DNA from: Gyrodactylus bullatarudis
Lineage: Eukaryota > Platyhelminthes > Monogenea > Gyrodactylidea > Gyrodactylidae
Length of the DNA: 17,588 nt
Reading direction: 5' to 3'
Assembly: GCA_012064415.1 (NCBI GenBank)
Contig: SSNU01000368.1
Coordinates: 1-17,588, forward strand
Under the pieces are notes generated by a model, which had not been told where the DNA came from, searched no databases, and saw nothing but the letters and a program-made list of their open reading frames with translations. Made by a program: the position numbers and the translations under genes. Below, piece after piece: positions 16,848 through 17,588 of the stretch; position 1 is the stretch's first letter, and every line of letters begins with the position of its first letter.

Positions 16848-17361
16848 TTATTTTTCACTATCATACAATCCTGAATAATGTTTGGGTATGTCAATAGGAA
16901 GAAGTCTCCGTACTGTAAGATAAATCCAGTCAATTCCACACATGACGAGGCGAGTTATCCTTTCTCCCCTATTTCGTTTTTTTATTATACTAAACCTGTC
17001 AGCCAATAATATCGCTCCATTACAACAACCAATGAGAACAGACTTTTGGTTCTCAATAGGCTTTTCATCTGAAATCCTCAATTTTCATCAATTAAAAATC
17101 AATTCAGTTAAATATAACATAAATTTATTCAAAATCAAATACATCATATGTAGAATTTATAGAATCTTTAAACATTTTCAAATGTTCTAGAACTTCTAAA
17201 GAGCCATATCTTTTCTCAAGCTCTAGGAAGTTTCTAATATATTTTATCTTCTCTAATATTGCTTATTTTAGATTGCTGAAAACTTTTTTATCGCTTTTTA
17301 TACTTCCTTCGTGAGCATAATTATACGTTTTCTTAATAAGTATTTTTAGAATAGTCCAAGG
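16848..17361 (-). pseudogene. 3' part of a gene, probably a pseudogene
   Basis: The upstream segment (17361 down to about 17143) is one frame: ILIKKTYNYAHEGSIKSDKK, VFSNLK, a TAA at 17265-17263, then AILEKIKYIRNFLELEKRYG and SLEVLEHLKMFKDSINSTYD, ending at a GTATTT donor. The downstream segment (17068-16848) follows GAGGATTTCAG and reads EKPIENQKSVLIGCCNGAIL, GERITRLVMCGIDWIYLTVR and LLPIDIPKHYSGLYDSEK-TAA, with AATAAA 51 bases on. Both look coding by composition. Two defects argue for decay: the in-frame TAA, and a phase mismatch (phase 0 donor, while the downstream frame needs one extra base). The first segment looks like an amphipathic helix. SVLIGCCNGAILLAD then ITRLVMCGIDWIYL loosely recalls beta-propeller strands. 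Family not recognised. The 5' end lies beyond the window or is lost. Confidence 0.42.
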
Positions 17362-17472
17362 CTAGTTTAATCCCCTCTCATATGAAATGAATAAAAATAG
17401 GCTTAACCCCCCAATGAGAAATTCATTCGTGCTAATGGAGGTTTTGGTACAAATGGGAGTGTATATGTTACC

Positions 17473-17552
17473 GTGAAAATGGGAAATCAGTGAATGGACG
17501 ATAATCACTAGTGAAAATGGGAAATCGTTTATTTTCCCGGAAAAATGGGAAA
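17473..17552 (+). repeat. Recurring GTGAAAATGGGAAAT word
   Basis: GTGAAAATGGGAAATC occurs at 17473 and 17511, and AAAAATGGGAAATAT at 17541. GGGAAA (17519-17524) and TTTCCC (17533-17538) form a hairpin between the last two. CACTGAGTTTTCACTGAAAC at the window end continues the same flavour. This is probably the edge of a short tandem or transposon-end repeat cut by the window. Confidence 0.6.
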
Positions 17553-17588
17553 TATTTACCCTTTTCACTGAGTTTTCACTGAAACCTT

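Noticed and set aside
16942..17190. 82-codon plus-strand open frame
   Set aside because: Antisense to the better-supported minus-strand gene remnant, and it has no independent splice or polyadenylation signals.
1..17588. CRISPR arrays, bacterial operons, ribosome binding sites, rRNA genes
   Set aside because: None seen; introns, polyadenylation signals and an animal GPCR show this is eukaryotic DNA.

Overview
The window is very A+T-rich, low-density nuclear DNA of an invertebrate animal. The only long open frame is an intact, intronless rhodopsin-class receptor gene (minus strand, 6588-7844). Its motifs (DRL in place of DRY, N-F-x-x-Y in place of NPxxY) resemble peptide receptors of protostomes. 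The other candidate genes use short exons with GT-AG signals, TTTCAG-type acceptors and introns as short as about 46-48 bases. I cannot place the phylum; rotifers, flatworms, nematodes and small arthropods all remain possible.

Layout. 1-800: decayed, weakly protein-kinase-like fragments flanking a 69-bp tandem repeat with two dyads per unit. 851-1198: a short terminal-inverted-repeat element carrying a degenerate hammerhead-ribozyme-like motif. 1200-5540: mostly non-coding, with a long direct repeat, two copies of a dispersed repeat family and one possible exon. 6588-7844: the receptor. 8600-8930: dyads and a hairpin-forming element. 9279-9497: the clearest transposon fossil, the GIY-YIG endonuclease end of a Penelope-like retroelement. 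9740-12830: several possible exons, the best being a three-exon model on the minus strand. 13642-15101: a 1.46-kb inverted repeat built from the same dispersed family. 15436-17361: a gene-like cluster, with a tiny two-exon frame, a better two-exon gene of 87 codons, and a convergent minus-strand gene remnant with a premature stop.

How parts relate. I see no pathway shared by the genes. The window reads as one functional receptor gene surrounded by repeats, transposon fossils, small spliced genes of unknown role and pseudogenes. In DNA this A+T-rich, stop-to-stop frames of 50-70 codons arise by chance, so every small exon call rests on splice signals plus composition and is given low confidence.
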